Assembly: GCA_964459325.1 (NCBI GenBank)
Contig: CAYWKU010000027.1
Coordinates: forward strand, 1 to 46,315
Source of the DNA: CAYWKU01 sp964459325
GTDB lineage: Bacteria > RBG-13-61-14 > CAYWKU01
Direction of reading: 5' to 3'
Length of the DNA: 46,315 nucleotides
Shown: one piece after another, positions 30,014-38,506 of the stretch
How positions within the stretch are numbered: the first letter of the stretch is position 1
Layout: every line of letters begins with the position of its first letter
Notes under the pieces: generated by a model
Database searches by the model: none
Seen by the model: the letters and a program-made list of their open reading frames with translations, nothing else
Told to the model about the DNA's origin: nothing
Translations under genes and position numbers: made by a program

Positions 30014-30204
30014 TTAGAATATTATGTTGTTTTCAGCTACTTTTTGTAGTATATTGAGAAAAGTTTCTTTTGCCATAAGCAAAATTCCCCTTATGGAAAA
30101 ACCGTCCAGGCATCAACCTTAAAATGGTAGTTGGAAAACTCCTTTTATATGCCTGGAATTTACAGTGCAATGGTCATTTTATTCTTTGAGTAAGGAGAAG
30201 ATTC

Positions 30205-33200
30205 ATGAAGAAAATAATGGTGCTTTTCTCGATGGTTATGCTGGTCGCGACCGCTTGCGGCCCGGACACCGACGAACTTCCCTTGCGGGGCCTGGCTCCT
30301 GCGTCCGATGGGCCGGGGCCACAGGTTGTGTTTAAACCATACAAGGCGCCCTTTCCGATAGCACCTTATCCGAACGATTACTTCACCGTATCCGACCCCT
30401 CCACCTCTACCGGCAAAAGGCTTCATCTTCCCCTTACGGCGACGACTTCAATCGAAGGTGAAGTGCGCAAACGCCTGCGCTCGCTGGACGGGTTCGGAAC
30501 CTACGCCCCCATCTGGGTGAGGTTCGACAAGCCGCTGAATCTGGACACGATAACGGACGGCAACGTATTGCTGATTAAACTGAACGGGCCGGATGCGGGG
30601 GAAACCGTTCCTCTGGACCTGGGAAAAGGTTACCGGCCTATAATTACCATCCCGAAAACCTACTGGCCTCACGACCCGCTCGCGGAAGCCAATAACAGGC
30701 TGATGGACCCGAATAACAAGGCCGACATCGACGGGGATACCGATGTAGAATTTGTAAACTTCTATGAGTTCGAAACCGACACGCTCATTTTGAGGCCCGC
30801 CGTTCCGATGGACCCGGCTTCCAGGTACGCGGTGGTGCTCACTAAAAATTTGAAAGGACTTAGCGGCTCTCCGGTGCAATCGCCGTTTGCATACATCAAC
30901 GACCCTGAGCAGACCGAATCTCTCTCTTCGCTGCCGGGCCTGCTCGGGCAAACGGGTCTCTCCCTTGATGAAGTAGCCTTCTGCTGGAGTTTCACCACTC
31001 AATCGATAACGAACGAATGGGAAGATATCATAAACGGAATATGGCACGGGAAAGGCCCCCTTGGTTATCTGAAGAATCAATATCCTCCTGTCCCCGAAAG
31101 CATGGACCTCAAATTCAATGCCGATTTTGACGGCAACCTGTACACTCTGAACAGCGACTGGCTGGAACCTCTGCTGGGGTTTCTGCTTCCTTTCATCGGC
31201 GAAGCCGAAATGTTGAACGCCATCGACCTTACATATACCGACTATTTTGTTTTCGGAACTTTCGAGTCTCCAAGCTTTTTCCCCAACTTCGATTTTGGCA
31301 ATCCTCTGAATACTCAAGCCATAAGCTTTGACCGGCAGATGCTTGCCGGAAAGATTCATGCCAACACCGTCAATCCCAACTGGGTTCTCTCGATACCCAG
31401 AGACGAAGACCGCGGTCTGGACGGCTGTCAGGGCGCAGGTAATCAGTTCGGCTGCGAAGACCTGGAAGAAACAGGCGCAAAAGGGGCGGACGGTGAGTAC
31501 GGCATCGTCGATGTGGACGACAACGGCGAGGGATATATCGGAGACGAGGGAGAATATATGTGGGCCGGCAGCGATGACATGGCCGACCCCGCCGGAGACA
31601 ACCACGACCCCAACGACCCCGAGTGCCTGAGGCTTCAGGCTTCCAGCGACCCATGCGTGCCGTCGTCCCTGTTTAAATGCACCCAGGGCAACGGCAGGCT
31701 CGACTACGACTGCGGCCCCGACGGCGAACCGGGTGTGGCCGGAGTTGACGACGACGACAACGACGAGCCGGACGATATTACCGAATTCGGCTGGAACGGC
31801 AGCGATGACGGATTCAGCGAAGACGCCAACGGGGACGGGCGGCTCAACACTCCTCCCTTCCCGGTAGTTCTGTACGGGCACGGTCTGACGATGGCCAGCG
31901 TCGAAGCGCTGGGCTTCGTGTCGGCGATTAACCGGTACGGCCTGGCATTGGTTTCGATGGATGCATTCGGGCACGGGCCCATGGGTTCCTTCTCCAAGCT
32001 CGATGCCCACGTGAAAGCACTACTTGAAAACAACTTTGATATTGACCTGTCTCAGCAATGCACGGCGGGTTCTCTGTCTTCGGACTGCGACACGGTTTTA
32101 ACGCTCTTGAATGAGCTTGGGGGTGACTTGAACGGCGACGGCACAATCGATTCAAACGATATCGATGGAAAAACAATCGAGGAAATTATCGATGAATTAT
32201 TCAACATGGGTCTTTTTAAGGCTATAAGCAAGGAAGGCAGGGCTTACGATATCGATGGAGACACATACGGAGACTCGGGAGAAATTACTTTCAATGCCAA
32301 CGTGTTCCAGACCCGCGACACGGTGCGGCAGACGGTAATAGATTACAACCAGCTTGCCCGGATAGTGGACAACTTCGGGCGTTGGAACTCGATTGACTTC
32401 GATGGCGATACCCGCCCGGAAATAAGCGGCGATTTCGACGCCGATGGCCAGTACGACCTCGGCGGCCCCACCGACATTAACACCCGGGGGCATTTCTACA
32501 TGGGCTCCAGCCTCGGGGGCATCCACGGCTCCCTGAACATGGCACTCAACCCCCGCATTACGGTCGGAGCGCCGGTATCGGGGGCGGGAGGACTGGTGGA
32601 GGTCATTATCCGAGGCGACGACCGGACCGCTACCGAGCCGATTATGAGCCAGACAGCGGGAATTATCGTGGCGGGAACTTACGACGGAGTAAGCGGAAGC
32701 GCCACCCTTACTTTCAACGATGAACCACTTTCGGAAGCCTTCGGATACATTTACCTGCCGGATTTCGGCGAGGTGCAGGTGACCAACCTGAGCAACGGCA
32801 TAAGCAGAACGGCCGAGGCCGGGTGCGAGCCGCCGAGCCAGACTTCTTGCGCGGCGGGAACGGCGGTGAATTTCGCAGTGGGTGTTCCGGCCGATGTGGG
32901 AGATATTATCGAAGTGGTATCGCTGGACAATAGCGGAGGTCCGGAGCCGTCCGTGTTTTACGGGCAAGCAAAGTATCACGGCTTCGGAGCAGGCAGAAAC
33001 ACCCCCGAGTTCAGGCAATACCTGGGAATGGGACAACTGGTGATTGACCGAACTGACCCGGCGAACATGGCGAGGCATTATATAAAGAACGAGGCGGGCG
33101 AGCCGCTGCCCGGTTTTCCGGAAAAGGGAGTGCTGATAATCAACACCCCCGGCGATTACCTCGTTCCGGTAAACACCGGAAACGCCATAGCCCGGGCGGC

Positions 33201-33810
33201 GGGGATAATGAGCCTTGAACAGGAAAAATCGTTAATAGACAACGACCTCAACATCGGCTACGTCCCGAATGAAGGATACGATGCGCCCATTTACGACCCG
33301 GAAGACCTGGACGACGACGGCGAAGAATGCGGCTTCCCTTCGGCCGACCCCCGGTGCGTATCCGGCGACCTCGCGCCGTTGCCTCCGGTTAAAGCGAAGA
33401 ATTCCGACCTAGTAAGCGCGGCCCGGTGGCATTATGTCAACGACCAGGGTCATCACGCTTTCGCGCTTCCCGGCATGACCAACCACGGAATAGACTGGGG
33501 AGTTTACATGATTAACCAGATAGGTTACTACTTCGCCGCAGACGGCAAGTGCATAACAGACGACCCGTGGGAGCTGCACGCGGTTCCGATGATTCATCCC
33601 GGGCCGGACGGCGTGCTGGACAGCACACGCTCCGGGGATGATACGTTGCACCACAACGTGCGCGACCTGGCTACGCTGGGAAAACACTCTTGCGACTATC
33701 CGTTCCCGGAAGTTTCGGTCATTGGCACCGGCGCAAACTTCACCATCGATTCCACCGCCGCCGGCGATGATGTGCTCATCGAATTCGCCGACTTGTATCG
33801 GGGACCGTAA
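30205..33810 (+). CDS. Large surface lipoprotein with alpha/beta-hydrolase (lipase-like) domain and aspartate-rich calcium repeats
   Basis: 1201 residues with an AAGGAG site. The signal ends LVATACG (Cys18 lipidated). Residues about 35-290 resemble the N-terminal domain of bacterial virulence-factor lipases: PYPNDYF, LNLDTITDGNVLLI and TLILRPAVPMDPASRYAVVL, an Ig-like module. A hydrolase core follows: LYGHGL (556-561) as oxyanion region, GSSLGG with Ser769 as nucleophile (G-x-S-x-G), and His1083/1084 in DQGHHAF as candidate catalytic histidines. Several aspartate-rich calcium-type loops interrupt it: DIDGDTD (174-180), DVDDNGEG, EDANGDGR, DLNGDGTIDSNDIDG (641-655, dockerin- or EF-hand-like), DIDGDTYGD and DFDGDT. 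Cysteines are paired around these inserts. It probably hydrolyses esters or lipids outside the cell; the substrate is unknown. The gene stands alone. Confidence 0.85.
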   Translation: MKKIMVLFSMVMLVATACGPDTDELPLRGLAPASDGPGPQVVFKPYKAPFPIAPYPNDYFTVSDPSTSTGKRLHLPLTATTSIEGEVRKRLRSLDGFGTYAPIWVRFDKPLNLDTITDGNVLLIKLNGPDAGETVPLDLGKGYRPIITIPKTYWPHDPLAEANNRLMDPNNKADIDGDTDVEFVNFYEFETDTLILRPAVPMDPASRYAVVLTKNLKGLSGSPVQSPFAYINDPEQTESLSSLPGLLGQTGLSLDEVAFCWSFTTQSITNEWEDIINGIWHGKGPLGYLKNQYPPVPESMDLKFNADFDGNLYTLNSDWLEPLLGFLLPFIGEAEMLNAIDLTYTDYFVFGTFESPSFFPNFDFGNPLNTQAISFDRQMLAGKIHANTVNPNWVLSIPRDEDRGLDGCQGAGNQFGCEDLEETGAKGADGEYGIVDVDDNGEGYIGDEGEYMWAGSDDMADPAGDNHDPNDPECLRLQASSDPCVPSSLFKCTQGNGRLDYDCGPDGEPGVAGVDDDDNDEPDDITEFGWNGSDDGFSEDANGDGRLNTPPFPVVLYGHGLTMASVEALGFVSAINRYGLALVSMDAFGHGPMGSFSKLDAHVKALLENNFDIDLSQQCTAGSLSSDCDTVLTLLNELGGDLNGDGTIDSNDIDGKTIEEIIDELFNMGLFKAISKEGRAYDIDGDTYGDSGEITFNANVFQTRDTVRQTVIDYNQLARIVDNFGRWNSIDFDGDTRPEISGDFDADGQYDLGGPTDINTRGHFYMGSSLGGIHGSLNMALNPRITVGAPVSGAGGLVEVIIRGDDRTATEPIMSQTAGIIVAGTYDGVSGSATLTFNDEPLSEAFGYIYLPDFGEVQVTNLSNGISRTAEAGCEPPSQTSCAAGTAVNFAVGVPADVGDIIEVVSLDNSGGPEPSVFYGQAKYHGFGAGRNTPEFRQYLGMGQLVIDRTDPANMARHYIKNEAGEPLPGFPEKGVLIINTPGDYLVPVNTGNAIARAAGIMSLEQEKSLIDNDLNIGYVPNEGYDAPIYDPEDLDDDGEECGFPSADPRCVSGDLAPLPPVKAKNSDLVSAARWHYVNDQGHHAFALPGMTNHGIDWGVYMINQIGYYFAADGKCITDDPWELHAVPMIHPGPDGVLDSTRSGDDTLHHNVRDLATLGKHSCDYPFPEVSVIGTGANFTIDSTAAGDDVLIEFADLYRGP

Positions 33811-34052
33811 AAAGGCATTTCCATATAACAACTTCAAGGGTTCGCCGACACCTTTTCAGGTAAACCCTGCGAAGTTCCAGAGTATTCTACAATAATTCCG
33901 TAGAGTTCGGAGCCGTAATTTCTACAACTTCATAAAATAGGACACGCCAACCCGGCGGGCCCCCGTCACCCCGCCGATTGCGTCTTCAATGCAGGTGTGC
34001 CATCTTAATTAAACAATCTTTAAAGGTATACCCGAGCCCCCATATTTGCAGT
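33811..34052. other. Intergenic region after the lipase-like gene
   Basis: 242 bases without a gene. AACTTC..GGGTT (33830-33842) can pair with AACCC..GAAGTT (33863-33876), but there is no T-tract, so it is not a clear terminator. A candidate promoter for the PilZ gene is at 34018-34046. Confidence 0.5.
34018..34046 (+). promoter_or_regulatory. Possible leaderless promoter of the PilZ gene
   Basis: CTTTAA/TTTAAA at 34018-34024 and CATATT at 34041-34046, spacing 16-17. Position +1 would fall on or next to the A of the ATG at 34053. Each box matches the consensus at only about four of six bases. Confidence 0.3.
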
Positions 34053-34538
34053 ATGGAAGATAACAGCAAAGGCAGAGAGCGCCGGCGGTTTGTAAGGCTT
34101 CCGGTGGGTGTGATGATAAGGGTAAACTCCGAGCAGGAAGCGGAGGTATTTAACACCAATTACTCCGGCGATTTGAGCATGGGCGGAATGTTCATCAAGA
34201 CTTTCACTCCCAAGCCCGTCGGCACCCCGGTAACCATCCAGCTCCCCGTCCCTCATCCTCCCGGATACGGCGAAGTAAGGGGCGTGGTGGTTTACAGGCA
34301 GGAGCCCACCAGGCACGGCGTCAAGGCCGGGATGGGGGTGAGCTTCAGTGAAATAGACCCCAACGCCCGGCACGCGCTGCAGCAGTTCATCAACGGCAAC
34401 TGGCGCTCGCTGTTCGATAAATCTCCCCTTACCGATGAAGAGCGCGCAGTGAAGGCCATTATGCACATCTTTGACCTGCTGGAAGGGGCGTTTATCTTCC
34501 CCCTCAAAACTAACTGCAATTCCCGGCTCCTCGGTTGA
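34053..34538 (+). CDS. PilZ-domain protein, likely cyclic-di-GMP receptor
   Basis: 161 residues from the ATG at 34053, where the domain begins; a longer frame starting at 33978 has no family similarity. The c-di-GMP signature is present: RRRFVRLP (10-17) supplies the RxxxR element and GDLSMGGMFI supplies [D/N]xSxxG, followed by VTIQLPVPHPPGYGEVRGVV and GVKAGMGVSFSEID. After the barrel comes a helical tail (HALQQFINGNWRSL, VKAIMHIFDLLEG). Single-domain PilZ proteins pass the c-di-GMP level to motility or polysaccharide machinery by protein contact; the partner is unknown. No Shine-Dalgarno is visible. Acetyl-CoA synthetase follows after 108 bases. Confidence 0.9.
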   Translation: MEDNSKGRERRRFVRLPVGVMIRVNSEQEAEVFNTNYSGDLSMGGMFIKTFTPKPVGTPVTIQLPVPHPPGYGEVRGVVVYRQEPTRHGVKAGMGVSFSEIDPNARHALQQFINGNWRSLFDKSPLTDEERAVKAIMHIFDLLEGAFIFPLKTNCNSRLLG

Positions 34539-34646
34539 CACTCAATAACGGCGTTACTAAATTAATATCATCAAGCCTCTGAAAGGAAGTGTATTTTCCC
34601 TTTCTTTATAACTTACCTTACAACCTGAAAAATGGAGGTCATTTAA

Positions 34647-36623
34647 ATGAGCGACGAAAAGACTATTACTTCCGTGGGTATTGAAGAATACGTATATGAA
34701 GTACCCGAAAATATACGCAAAACGGCGCACATAAAAAGCAGGGAAGAGTATGAAAAAATGTACCGCCGTTCACTCGACGACCCCGAAAGCTTCTGGGAGG
34801 AAATGGCCGAGGAGATGGTCGAATGGCACGAAAAGTGGAATAAGGTGGTCGATTGGAGCTTCAAAGACCCCATCAGTATCGAGTGGTTCGAGGGAGCCAA
34901 ACTCAACGCCGCATACAACTGCCTCGATAAGCACCTCAAAACCCCCCGCAAGGATAAAACCGCCATCATATGGGAAGGTGAGCCGGAGGGCGACTCCAAA
35001 AAATACACCTACGAGGATTTGCACAAAGAAGTCAGCAGGTTCGCCAACGTGCTCAAAAAGCAGGGCATCGAAAAGGGCGACCGGGTCTGCATCTACCTGC
35101 CCATGATTCCCGAGCTGGCAATCGCTATGCTGGCGTGTGCAAGGATTGGCGCCGTGCATTCCATCGTTTTCGGGGGGTTCAGCGCCGACAGCCTGCGTGA
35201 CCGCATATTGGACTCCAAGGCAAAAATGCTGATAACCTCCGACGGCTCCTTCCGAAGCGGAAAAACCATACCGCTCAAGAAAAACGCCGACAAGGCCCTC
35301 GAAGAGGCCCCGGACGTAAAACAAGTGATTGTGGTAAAGCGCACCGGCAACGATATCGATTGGAAGGACGGTCGCGATACTTGGTACCACGAGGAGATGG
35401 AAGCGGGTGACATTTCGGACGAATGCGAGCCCGAAATTATGGACGCCGAAGACCCGCTCTTCATACTTTACACCTCAGGCTCCACCGGTAAGCCGAAGGG
35501 CGTGCTACATACCACCGGCGGCTACATGGTATACACAGGCGCCACCTTCAAATATGTCTTCGATTACAAGGACGAGGATATTTACTGGTGCACCGCCGAC
35601 ATCGGCTGGATTACCGGCCACAGCTACATCGTCTACGGCCCCCTTTGCGCCGGCGCAACAAGCCTGATGTTCGAGGGCGTGCCGAGTTATCCCCAACCCG
35701 ACCGCTTCTGGGAGATAGTCGAAAAGTACAAGGTAAGCATATTCTATACCGCCCCCACCGCCATCCGCGCCATCGCCCGGGAGGGCGACGAGTGGCCTAA
35801 AAAGCACGACTTGTCCAGCATCCGGATACTGGGCAGCGTGGGCGAGCCCATCAACCCGGAGGCTTGGATGTGGTACCACAAGGTCATCGGCAACGAAAGG
35901 TGTCCAATCGTGGATACATGGTGGCAAACCGAAACCGGCGGCATACTCATAGCCCCCCTTCCCGGAGCCTTCCCTCTGAAACCCGGCAGCGCCACCCTGC
36001 CGTTCTTCGGCGTGGAACCGGAGGTTATCCGCGAGGACGGGAGCAAGGCCGAGACCAACGAGGGCGGATACCTGGTGATGAAAAGGCCGTGGCCCGCCAT
36101 GATGCGCACCGTATACGGCCAGCCCGAGCGGTTCAAAGACACCTACTTCTCCCAGTTCCCCGGATTGTACTTCACAGGCGACGGCGCTCGCGTGGACGAA
36201 GACGGATACTTCTGGCTCATGGGCCGCGTGGACGACGTCATCAACGTCAGCGGCCACCGCATCGGCACCGCCGAGATAGAAAGCGCCCTGGTAAGCCATC
36301 CGAAGGTGGCCGAGAGCGCCGTGGTGGGAATGCCTCACGACATTAAGGGCCAGGGGATTTACGCCTTCGTCACCCTAAATGCGGGCGTTGAAAAAAGCCC
36401 CGAGCTCAAAAAGGAGCTTGTCAGCCACGTGCGAAGCGAAATCGGCCCCATAGCGTCGCCGGACGTGCTGCAGTTCGCCGACGCGCTTCCCAAAACCCGG
36501 TCGGGAAAAATCATGCGCCGCATCCTGAGGAAAATCGCATCGGGAGACAGCGACCTGGGAGACACCTCCACACTGGCAGACCCCGGAGTGGTGGATACGC
36601 TGCTCGATGGAAGCAAAGAATAA
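34647..36623 (+). CDS. acs: Acetyl-CoA synthetase (AMP-forming)
   Basis: 658 residues, standard length. It activates acetate with ATP and CoA through acetyl-AMP. Visible: the N-terminal ACAS segment (WSFKDPISIEWFEGAKLNAA); the P-loop YTSGSTGKPKGVLHTTGGYM; WCTADIGWITGHSY; the acetate-pocket motif DTWWQTETGG; the hinge GRVDDVINVSGHRIGTAEIE; and PKTRSGKIMRRILRKI near the C-terminus, with the lysine that is acetylated to switch off Acs in many bacteria. The start has a GGAGGTC site. No acetate permease or acetyltransferase gene is adjacent. It supports growth on acetate or its recapture and fits with the acyl-CoA dehydrogenase elsewhere in the window. Confidence 0.97.
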   Translation: MSDEKTITSVGIEEYVYEVPENIRKTAHIKSREEYEKMYRRSLDDPESFWEEMAEEMVEWHEKWNKVVDWSFKDPISIEWFEGAKLNAAYNCLDKHLKTPRKDKTAIIWEGEPEGDSKKYTYEDLHKEVSRFANVLKKQGIEKGDRVCIYLPMIPELAIAMLACARIGAVHSIVFGGFSADSLRDRILDSKAKMLITSDGSFRSGKTIPLKKNADKALEEAPDVKQVIVVKRTGNDIDWKDGRDTWYHEEMEAGDISDECEPEIMDAEDPLFILYTSGSTGKPKGVLHTTGGYMVYTGATFKYVFDYKDEDIYWCTADIGWITGHSYIVYGPLCAGATSLMFEGVPSYPQPDRFWEIVEKYKVSIFYTAPTAIRAIAREGDEWPKKHDLSSIRILGSVGEPINPEAWMWYHKVIGNERCPIVDTWWQTETGGILIAPLPGAFPLKPGSATLPFFGVEPEVIREDGSKAETNEGGYLVMKRPWPAMMRTVYGQPERFKDTYFSQFPGLYFTGDGARVDEDGYFWLMGRVDDVINVSGHRIGTAEIESALVSHPKVAESAVVGMPHDIKGQGIYAFVTLNAGVEKSPELKKELVSHVRSEIGPIASPDVLQFADALPKTRSGKIMRRILRKIASGDSDLGDTSTLADPGVVDTLLDGSKE

Positions 36624-36709
36624 AATATTTTCCGGCGCTGCCGGTCGAGTGTCACTATGGGCTGGGAAGTGCTGTGTCACCCGGAGCCTCGCCGGGGCAA
36701 AGCTTATTT

Positions 36710-37057
36710 TTACAGGAGCCTCTTTATCATCGGGATAAGTTCGTCCAGCCCGAAGGGTTTCACAAGGTAATCGTTAAAGAGCTTCGCGCTGTCTCCCAGA
36801 GATTCCCTGCTTGTGGCGGTCATTGCAATGATGGGAATATCCGCGGTCTTTCCATTGCATCTGAGCGCCGAAGCCGCGCGGTCACCACGGTAGGGCATTT
36901 CTATGTCCATTATAATCAGGTCGGGTTTGATTTCCTTGCCCAATTGAACGGCCTCGTCGCCGTTGCGGGCCACCTCCACCTCGTACCCTTCGGCCTCCAG
37001 CGTATCACAAACCGCGGAAACGAAGGTGGGGCTGTCATCTACTACCAGAATACGCAT
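36710..37057 (-). CDS. Single-domain response regulator (CheY-like receiver)
   Basis: 115 residues, receiver domain only. The acidic pair is Asp7-Asp8 (ILVVDDSPTF), the phosphorylation site is Asp51 (LIIMDIEMP), the switch Thr lies in IIAMTATS and the conserved Lys in YLVKPFGLDE. There is no output domain, so it signals by protein contact like CheY or DivK. A shortened PYRGDR loop replaces the usual MPGMDG after the phosphorylation site. It is convergent with acs and divergent from the DUF3467 gene. No histidine kinase is in the window. A promoter sits very close to the start (37073-37101). Confidence 0.93.
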   Translation of the reverse strand: MRILVVDDSPTFVSAVCDTLEAEGYEVEVARNGDEAVQLGKEIKPDLIIMDIEMPYRGDRAASALRCNGKTADIPIIAMTATSRESLGDSAKLFNDYLVKPFGLDELIPMIKRLL

Positions 37058-37072
37058 TATAATTCTCTATGA

Positions 37073-37101
37073 TAATTAACATAGCCGCTTTCCGTTTTCA
37101 A
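37073..37101 (-). promoter_or_regulatory. Candidate promoter of the CheY-like gene, very short leader
   Basis: Minus strand: TTGAAA (37101-37096), 17 bases, TAATTA (37078-37073). Expected start near 37066, leaving about nine bases before the ATG at 37057. Confidence 0.5.
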
Positions 37102-37127
37102 TACAAATATGTACGGGGAAGCGGAAA

Positions 37128-37156
37128 TTGCGCTCCGCCCTTAATTCCTTTAGCAT
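37128..37156 (+). promoter_or_regulatory. Candidate promoter of the DUF3467 gene
   Basis: TTGCGC (37128-37133), 17 bases, TAGCAT (37151-37156). Expected start about 37163, just upstream of the AAAGGAGGTG ribosome-binding site. It is divergent from the CheY-like promoter, about 30 bases away. Confidence 0.45.
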
Positions 37157-37178
37157 GATACGAAAGGAGGTGTTCCGC

Positions 37179-37487
37179 ATGGAAAACAACGACAACAAAG
37201 GTAAAAAGCTGGAAATAGTCGCCGACGACGAGGTCGCCGTGGGAATCTACTCCAACCTCGCGCTGGTCAACCACTCCCCCGACGAATTTGTCATGGATTT
37301 CGTCTACGTGCCTCCCAACGCTCCGAAAGCCAAGCTTCGGGCGAGAATCATTTCCAGCCCCTCGCACATGAAGAGGTTCCTCATGGCATTACAGGATAAC
37401 GTGAGGAAATACGAGGAAAGGTTCGGTAAAATAGAGGCCGGCTCGCCCCAGGCCCGGAACCTGGAAGAAGGCGCCGGGCACGCGTGA
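37179..37487 (+). CDS. DUF3467 protein
   Basis: 102 residues from the ATG at 37179, chosen because AAAGGAGGTG lies at ideal spacing; the longer frame from 37128 covers the promoter. The domain is recognisable: LEIVADDEVAVGIYSNLALV, NHSPDEFVMDFVYVPPNAP, LRARIISSPSHMKRFLMALQ and a helical end DNVRKYEERFGKIE. DUF3467 is widespread in Bacteria and Archaea as a small cytoplasmic protein of unknown function, often described from sequence alone. It precedes the two CheW-like genes but has its own promoter and 150 bases of spacing, so operon membership is uncertain. Confidence 0.9.
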   Translation: MENNDNKGKKLEIVADDEVAVGIYSNLALVNHSPDEFVMDFVYVPPNAPKAKLRARIISSPSHMKRFLMALQDNVRKYEERFGKIEAGSPQARNLEEGAGHA

Positions 37488-37598
37488 GGGCTTTAAGCCG
37501 CCCCGTAGTTGCCCCAACCTGCCGGGCGGCAAGCCGGGGCCTTCAGGATATTCAACCGTCGGGCTCAGCCTCCACTCACCTCGATTGCCCATAACAGC

Positions 37599-37627
37599 TT
37601 GACGTACAAATAAATTTTGTGATAAAT
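37599..37627 (+). promoter_or_regulatory. Candidate promoter of the CheW/response-regulator operon, very short leader
   Basis: TTGACG (37599-37604), 17 bases, ATAAAT (37622-37627) with TGTG just before it (extended -10). Expected start about 37634, six bases before the ATG at 37640. The first CheW-like gene has no ribosome-binding site in front of its start. Confidence 0.55.
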
Positions 37628-37639
37628 TAAAAGATTGAA

Positions 37640-38080
37640 ATGGTGAATTTTGCGGAGGGATGGAACCCACCCGTCGACGAAAGGGAAGGTTTGATTCTGC
37701 TGTTCAAAGTCGGCGGGCATGGTTACGGAATAAGATTGACGGAAATAGTAAGGATCGACGAGGAGGAAACGGATTATTGCGAATTGACGGGCCGGTTGAA
37801 TCTTCGCGAGTTTTTCAACGCCGAACCGGAAAATCGGAACCCTTCCGGTGAGGGCATCACGATAGTGCTTTACGACAAAGTGGGGAATTACGGCCTGGTG
37901 GCGGACGAAGTGATGGAAATAATCCCGGCCCAGGAAGCCCCCGAGCTTAAATGGCCGCCTCATATCGGAGGCGAAGCGGCGAGGATTTTCGGCGGCTTCT
38001 TCCGCCGAGGCGAAATGCTCATACCCGCCCTCGACGCCGGCGGCATCAAACGGGTCGCGGCCGAGCGGGTAAGCTGCTGA
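37640..38080 (+). CDS. CheW-like coupling protein 1
   Basis: 146 residues. CheW fold: GLILLFKVGGHGYGIRLTEI (17-36) for the first strands, LNLREFFNAE, ITIVLYDKVGNYGLVADEVM and a final GEMLIPALDAGGI. CheW proteins bridge receptors and CheA kinases; this one has short loops and an N-terminal acidic stretch and may serve a non-flagellar array. No ribosome-binding site precedes the ATG, while a good promoter ends 12 bases upstream (37599-37627), so translation may be near-leaderless. A GGAGGG lies inside the gene at 37653-37658 but serves no in-frame start. The second CheW-like gene follows after 10 bases. Confidence 0.85.
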   Translation: MVNFAEGWNPPVDEREGLILLFKVGGHGYGIRLTEIVRIDEEETDYCELTGRLNLREFFNAEPENRNPSGEGITIVLYDKVGNYGLVADEVMEIIPAQEAPELKWPPHIGGEAARIFGGFFRRGEMLIPALDAGGIKRVAAERVSC

Positions 38081-38090
38081 GGGCGAAACC

Positions 38091-38492
38091 ATGGCAACGT
38101 TCGAGCCGGGAAAATGGATATTGTTCAAAACCGGAGAAACGGTGCTCAGCGCCCGGCTGGAAGATGTGCTCAAACTGGTCTCCGGGGAAAATATCGCCTT
38201 CATACCCCGGGCCGACGAAAAAGTGGAAGGAGCAATATTATACGAGGGTAAAGCCGTGCCGGTGTTCAAAGCGGCAGGAAATAACGAGCCTGATACGCCG
38301 AACGGAGAAAACCTGGTGTTGCTCATGGAACACAAGCTCGGCCCCATTGGAGTGACCGTAGATAAGGTCATCGGCGTGGTGGACGACAACGATATGGAGC
38401 CGGGAGAAGAAGAAACGATAATTTACAGGGGTGAACCGGTGATGCCGGTCTCACCGGATAAAACGGTTTCAACCGTCGTCCCTGATGATTAA
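38091..38492 (+). CDS. CheW-like coupling protein 2
   Basis: 133 residues, with GAGGGCG before the ATG. CheW-like features: KWILFKTGETVLSARLEDV, FIPRADEKVEGAILYEGKAV, NLVLLMEHKLGPIGVTVDKV, then IGVVDDNDMEPGE and a last strand IIYRGEPVMPVSPDK. It is shorter and more divergent than its neighbour, and the final helix seen in typical CheW is missing. Two unlike CheW domains in tandem cistrons followed by a response regulator suggest a dedicated signalling complex; no CheA or receptor gene is present here. It ends 14 bases before the response-regulator start. Confidence 0.8.
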   Translation: MATFEPGKWILFKTGETVLSARLEDVLKLVSGENIAFIPRADEKVEGAILYEGKAVPVFKAAGNNEPDTPNGENLVLLMEHKLGPIGVTVDKVIGVVDDNDMEPGEEETIIYRGEPVMPVSPDKTVSTVVPDD

Positions 38493-38506
38493 ACAGGAGG
38501 GAGTCG

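Larger units (their letters stand above)
29709..30204. other. Divergent region between tetR and the lipase-like gene
   Basis: 496 bases without a gene: candidate TetR operators (29723-29751), the MITE with TTAG duplications (29862-30017) and an AT-rich leader ending in the AAGGAGAAG site of the lipase-like gene. The stretch 30018-30190 shows no clear promoter pair to my eye. Confidence 0.65.

Noticed and set aside
30448..32010. 520-codon frame opposite the lipase-like gene
   Set aside because: Antisense shadow; the plus strand carries the signal peptide, nucleophile motif and calcium loops.
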